The translations under genes were made by a program, and so were the position numbers. From positions 1-60,688 of the forward strand of contig JAICJH010000041.1 of assembly GCA_025928545.1 (NCBI GenBank): a stretch of 60,688 nt of DNA, written 5' to 3'. This DNA comes from Bryobacteraceae bacterium (GTDB lineage: Bacteria; Acidobacteriota; Terriglobia; Bryobacterales; Bryobacteraceae). A model generated the notes under the pieces. The model worked only from the letters and a program-made list of their open reading frames with translations. It was not told the origin of the DNA and did no database searches. Of the stretch, positions 56,932 to 60,688 are shown in pieces (the stretch's first letter is position 1; each line of letters starts with the position of its first letter).

Positions 56932-59900
56932 ATGGGCTCCACACCTCTTCCGATCCGGATCTACAACCCGGCGTTGCTGAAAAAGGACGATCTCATCCGT
57001 GGTTTCGTTGCGAGGCAGGGAACGCTCGAAAGGCTTCTTGACGACCTTCGCCGTGAGCCGGAAGAAACAACCCCGCAGCACCATCTGATCGTCGGACAGA
57101 GGGGCTTTGGAAAGACGATGCTCCTGCGACGGCTGGGCTTCGCCGTCGAGGACGATCCTGTTCTGGGTCCGCACTGGATGCCGCTGGTGTTCCCGGAAGA
57201 GCAATATAACGTAGGAAGCCTCGGCGACTTCTGGCTGAACTGCGCGGACGCTCTCAGCGACGCATTGGACCGCGGGGGAAACAAAGATCTCGTCGAAAAG
57301 GTGGACCGAAACGTCGCGCTGGTTCAGCGATCAACCGAAGATAGAACAGACCGTGCACTGGAAATCCTGATCGAGGCGGCACAGGAGATCGGAAAACGCT
57401 TTCTACTTCTGGTTGACAACATCGATCTAGTGCTCGATCGGCTGAAACCGGACGATCAGTGGGCATTCCGGCGAACAATTTCCGAACAGAAATCCCTCCA
57501 TTTCGTGGGCGCATCCAGCCGTGTCCTCGAATCGCTTTACGAATACAACCAGCCGTTCTATGAGTTCTTTCAGATTATCGAGTTGAAGGGGCTGGACGAG
57601 GATGAGACAGTCCAAACGCTGCAAAGACTGGCGGCAGAGTCCGGTGATACCCGGGCGCAGGATCTGGTCGCTTCGCAACGTGCGCGGATTCGGTCCTTGC
57701 ACGTCCTCACTGGCGGGAACCCGCGGACCCTGCTGCTGCTGTATCGTCTGCTTTCACAGGGGCCTGAGGGCGATGTGCAGCACGATCTGGAATCCCTGCT
57801 TGACGAGTATACTCCCCTCTATAAAGCCCGCTTTGAGGATCTGCCCGCGCAGTTGCAGCAGGTAGTGGACGCAATGGCAATCCACTGGGATCCGATCACG
57901 GCGGGGATGCTTGCGGAAAGACTGACGCACATGAGCGTTAATCTGGTCTCGGCGCAATTGAAAAGACTGGAAGACTTCGGCGTCGTCGAAAAAACTCCGT
58001 GGTACGGAGAGAAGAAGGCCGCTTTCCAGCTATCGGAAAGACTCTTCAATATCTGGTATCTGATGAGGTCGAGCCGCCGGGTGCGGCAAAGGCTTGTGTG
58101 GCTGATTCGCTTTCTCGAGACTTGGTTCGATCAGGCGGAAATTGAAGCTCAGGCGAGGCGCTTATTGGTGCGGGTTCCGACCGCACAACAGGAGCGATTT
58201 GCGGACCTAGCATTTGCGTTTGCACAACTGACGGATAACGAACGTGTGCGACGCGGGCTGGAAACACAGGCGGTGCGCGCGCTGGTAGAGTGCGGTCTGT
58301 TCAAGGGCGCGGACCTAACGGGGGCTTCGCAGGAGGTGCTGAATAAAGGGGAACGCATGGCCAGGATGCGCGAATTGAAAGCGGTGTTCCTGGCAAAGGG
58401 AAAGGTCGCTCTCGCCGATAATGCGGAGGCTGTCTGGAGCTTTTTTGCGCGCATGCCGTGGTCATTCGGGAAAAGAATAACCCTGCTTGAGTCTTTTTTT
58501 TCTGATGATCTGGATCAACAACAAGCCTCGCCAGAAATGGTGACCGAAGTCATGACAAAGGTCTCTGAAATCAACCGGCGTCGGAACGTGTCAACGAAAA
58601 CGTTACCAGAGGTCGGGTGCTTGCATTCGCTGCTGGAAAGCGGAGAAATAGAAGGGCTCCTCGATCTGGACGGTGTTCTGGCGGCTGCTGAAACGCACAA
58701 TCTACAGGCGCTGCCCTACCACGCCGTATCAATGGCCATTCCCATAGCGACAAATGGATCCGACGATGCCGTGTCGGAACAGACGTTACAAAATGCACTG
58801 GAACGTCTGGACCGGGAGCCTGACCAGCGCGCGGCCGTTCTCTGCGCAAAGGGAGATCTCAAAGCGGGAAATGGCGATGTCGAAGGCGCACTGAAGCTGT
58901 ACCGAAGTGCGACGGAGCGTACACCGGATTTTCTGGATGCATGGCGCAACATCGGAACTCTTGCGGAGGATTGTGGAGATTGGGAGGTCGCGGAAAGGGC
59001 GTGGCGAAAGACTCTTGAATTAGCCCCCGACGACTGGACAGCTACACGAGGGCTTGGCCTCCTGCTGGGGTGCACCGCAGTTGGAAGACCCATCGAATCC
59101 ATAGAATACCTGGTTCGAGCGCTCCAACTTGATCCTGAAGATGGAATTTGCAGGGGGCGGCTCGCGCTGTCTTACCTGTCCGCTGGCCGCTGGCTGGACG
59201 CAGAGGCTGCGTGCCGAAGAGGGCTTGAACTGCATTCTGAGGATGCGGGGTGGCGGGTGCTGCTGGCTCTCTCTCTTGTTCGCTCGGAAGACGAATCCCG
59301 GAGAATTGAAGCCGACGGCTTGCTCACCTTGGGCATCGCAGCACTGAGAGAACAACTAGCCAGCGCGAATACGAGAGAGGAAATCGAGCCATTGATGGCA
59401 CTGATGAGCGTGGGGTGGATTGGCAAAGGCATGTTGCTGGATCTGGATTCAGCACGATGGCAGGAATCGGTTACCGCGTTCCTGAATGCTCGCGAGTTCG
59501 ATGTCGTGGACGATAGTATCTTCGCGGGTACGATTGCCAAAGTAGCCGATGCAATGGAAGACTCCGGATCTCTCGACGAGGCACTCGCGCTCTCCGCAAG
59601 GGCGCACAAGCTCATTCCGGACTCCGCCGACGCGCGCTTCGTTTACGCTGCCTGCCTCGCTCTATCCGATAATTGGGGCGATGCCCGCCGGGTAGTCGAG
59701 CCGGCGTTGGAAGGGGACAAGCAGGATCAGGCACTGACCTTCTTCCGATCCGCCATCAAGTCAGGCCATCTGAATGACGCGATTCAATTGATGGAGCGCA
59801 CCGACGCTTCCGAACGAATGCGCCCTTTATATTGCGCGCTGCTGGCGATACGCGAGGGAAAGGTGGAATACCTTCGACGCTTTGCTCCGGAGGTGGCAGG

Positions 59901-59976
59901 CGTGGCGGAAGAGATCATGAAGAAGCTCACTTCCGCCGGAACGGGCTCGAACGACGACATGAAGGCACAGGGCTGA
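56932..59976 (+). CDS. ATPase-winged helix-TPR protein, second gene of pair
   Basis: A 1014-residue cytoplasmic protein. The N-terminal NTPase has Walker A GQRGFGKT (55-62), Walker B FLLLVDN (157-163, Asp-Asn rather than Asp-Glu), a sensor-like VGASSR (192-197) and GGNPR (261-265), as in STAND-type ATPases. A winged helix follows (about 305-375), then a helical region. TPR-like repeats cover about 640-800 (GALKLYRSATERTP, VAERAWRKTLELAPDD, AEAACRRGLELH) and continue more weakly to about 960. TPRs usually sense a ligand or partner, so this may be the sensor and its partner the effector or vice versa. No nuclease, protease or other effector domain is visible. It is coupled to the first ATPase at 3 nt. 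Confidence 0.8.
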   Translation: MGSTPLPIRIYNPALLKKDDLIRGFVARQGTLERLLDDLRREPEETTPQHHLIVGQRGFGKTMLLRRLGFAVEDDPVLGPHWMPLVFPEEQYNVGSLGDFWLNCADALSDALDRGGNKDLVEKVDRNVALVQRSTEDRTDRALEILIEAAQEIGKRFLLLVDNIDLVLDRLKPDDQWAFRRTISEQKSLHFVGASSRVLESLYEYNQPFYEFFQIIELKGLDEDETVQTLQRLAAESGDTRAQDLVASQRARIRSLHVLTGGNPRTLLLLYRLLSQGPEGDVQHDLESLLDEYTPLYKARFEDLPAQLQQVVDAMAIHWDPITAGMLAERLTHMSVNLVSAQLKRLEDFGVVEKTPWYGEKKAAFQLSERLFNIWYLMRSSRRVRQRLVWLIRFLETWFDQAEIEAQARRLLVRVPTAQQERFADLAFAFAQLTDNERVRRGLETQAVRALVECGLFKGADLTGASQEVLNKGERMARMRELKAVFLAKGKVALADNAEAVWSFFARMPWSFGKRITLLESFFSDDLDQQQASPEMVTEVMTKVSEINRRRNVSTKTLPEVGCLHSLLESGEIEGLLDLDGVLAAAETHNLQALPYHAVSMAIPIATNGSDDAVSEQTLQNALERLDREPDQRAAVLCAKGDLKAGNGDVEGALKLYRSATERTPDFLDAWRNIGTLAEDCGDWEVAERAWRKTLELAPDDWTATRGLGLLLGCTAVGRPIESIEYLVRALQLDPEDGICRGRLALSYLSAGRWLDAEAACRRGLELHSEDAGWRVLLALSLVRSEDESRRIEADGLLTLGIAALREQLASANTREEIEPLMALMSVGWIGKGMLLDLDSARWQESVTAFLNAREFDVVDDSIFAGTIAKVADAMEDSGSLDEALALSARAHKLIPDSADARFVYAACLALSDNWGDARRVVEPALEGDKQDQALTFFRSAIKSGHLNDAIQLMERTDASERMRPLYCALLAIREGKVEYLRRFAPEVAGVAEEIMKKLTSAGTGSNDDMKAQG

Positions 59977-60261
59977 GCTGCAAGTGATTCTGTTTCATTT
60001 TCCGTCTCGCTCACTGCATTCGGTGCCGTGACGGGATTGCAGTTCTCCGCGCCGTGAACTTCGGGATTGCCGAATGCGATATTTGCGCTTGCGACCGCAT
60101 CTGAAGGAGTCGCGTTCATAGCAACTTTCGAGAAACTTTGAGACCGCTACTTCCGCCGTAACTTGCGAGCATTACTCGGACACGGCAGGGTAGTCGGCTT
60201 CTCGAACTTCAATACCCCGAAGTCCACTGGTGGGACGCGGCTGCCTTTCAACTCCATCGTG

Positions 60262-60289
60262 CTGAAAACTCCGGCGAGAGGAGTTTCAG
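60262..60289. repeat. Stem-loop, 10-bp stem with one bulge
   Basis: CTGAAAACTCC (60262-60272) pairs with GGAGTTTCAG (60280-60289) around a 7-nt loop, leaving one unpaired A. No T-run follows, so it is not a standard terminator. Confidence 0.55.
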
Positions 60290-60329
60290 ACGTATCCAGG
60301 ATGGGGAGACAATTTCGCCGCCACTGATT

Positions 60330-60370
60330 GGGGCCCGGGGTTACTCCCGCTAAGTCGGCTTGCGGGCCCC
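60330..60370. repeat. GC-rich inverted repeat with nested stem
   Basis: GGGGCCCG (60330-60337) and CGGGCCCC (60363-60370) are perfect arms 25 nt apart. A smaller CGGG/CCCG stem (60336-60339 and 60346-60349) competes with or nests in it. No T-run follows. It could be a structured RNA element or a recombination scar. Confidence 0.45.
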
Positions 60371-60688
60371 GATCTGCGTAGCTCCCGCCGAATCACGCGC
60401 TACGCGGAACGAGCGGACGATTCACATGTCCCACAACGCGCATTGATGGCATCTGAACGACGAACGCCAAATCCCCCTGTAAGGCGCAGCATTACTTTCC
60501 GTCGCCGTGTTGGAACCAATTTGGCCAAAGAGAAGCCAGGCTGATTTCCCGTTCCTTCGAAAACATCTCCCTCTATTGCGTTGAATCTGCTGGCGGAGGC
60601 GAGACGAGCGCGTATTTTTTGAAGCGCTTAATGAGATGGATGCAATCAGTGATTCCCATTTGCCGGCATCGGGGGCAAGAATTATCGG

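Larger units (their letters stand above)
59977..60688. other. Gene-free right edge with hairpins
   Basis: No supportable gene. Two inverted repeats (60262-60289 and 60330-60370) are listed separately. A minus-strand frame is open from the window edge down to 60422 but has no visible start and no recognisable motif. The stretch may hold an RNA, the end of an accessory island or decayed genes. Confidence 0.5.

Noticed and set aside
59784..60119. A 111-codon minus-strand frame overlapping the end of the second ATPase
   Set aside because: About half lies antisense to the TPR protein; composition is low-complexity and no motif is visible.
60422..60688. A minus-strand frame open for 89 codons to the window edge, ending FRCHQCALWDM
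   Set aside because: No start is visible, there is no recognisable motif and the composition does not look coding; it could only be judged with sequence beyond the window.

Overview
The window is a GC-rich, densely coding stretch of bacterial chromosome. The gene mix suggests an acidobacterium of the Solibacter/Bryobacterales type: paired secreted quinoproteins with a dihaem cytochrome, exosortase plus EpsI, a fused E1 alpha/beta 2-oxoacid dehydrogenase, secreted TIG-like and PIG-L proteins, and many carbohydrate-active enzymes. This placement comes from family content only; no rRNA or other phylogenetic marker was compared. No tRNA, rRNA, CRISPR array, transposase or integrase was seen.

Layout. 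(1) 0.5-7.1 kb: a VOC protein, then quinoprotein / dihaem cytochrome c / quinoprotein, a small membrane protein, a CAP-domain protein and a serine hydrolase that appears to start at CTG. (2) 7.2-10.8 kb: a YefM/YoeB toxin-antitoxin pair with its operator palindrome, then lacD-type aldolase and GTP-dependent PEP carboxykinase. (3) 10.8-15.4 kb, minus strand: a six-gene run DsbA - MauE-like - TlpA-like - PyrD - cyclophilin - copper monooxygenase-like protein. (4) 15.5-25.9 kb: RNase R, E1 alpha/beta, exosortase and EpsI, a large PIG-L deacetylase, a PP2C phosphatase and a Crp/Fnr regulator. (5) 26.1-32 kb, minus strand: L25 - Pth - S6 - S18 - L9, a small unknown protein, and a 940-residue phosphodiesterase-TPR-sulfotransferase fusion. 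(6) 32.2-45.9 kb: secreted TIM-barrel and GH42 enzymes, TIG-like and unknown exported proteins, a parallel beta-helix protein, two tandem paralogous membrane glycosyltransferases, a methyltransferase and a DinB protein. (7) 45.9-50.6 kb: a divergent membrane pyrophosphatase, an FmdB zinc ribbon and glutamine synthetase with a clear terminator. (8) 50.6-53.3 kb: a decaying patch with a frameshifted CPBP protease, a 101-bp fragment copied from a GH51-like gene and an orphan signal-peptide start, around an intact esterase; an intact GH51 follows. (9) 55.2-60.7 kb: a two-gene ATPase operon with its own consensus promoter, flanked on both sides by gene-free DNA.

The best candidate for an undescribed system is the ATPase pair at 55.7-60.0 kb. 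A 407-residue ORC/STAND-like ATPase with Walker B DE sits 3 nt before a 1014-residue ATPase-winged helix-TPR protein with Walker B DN. The promoter, the tight coupling, the flanking non-coding DNA and the hairpins downstream fit an autonomous accessory module such as a defence or signalling system. The function is not shown by the sequence.

Other themes are secreted polysaccharide degradation (GH51, GH42, esterase), an extracytoplasmic redox and disulfide cassette, and several genes with a -10 hexamer only about 10-16 nt before the start codon, which suggests short-leader transcripts.
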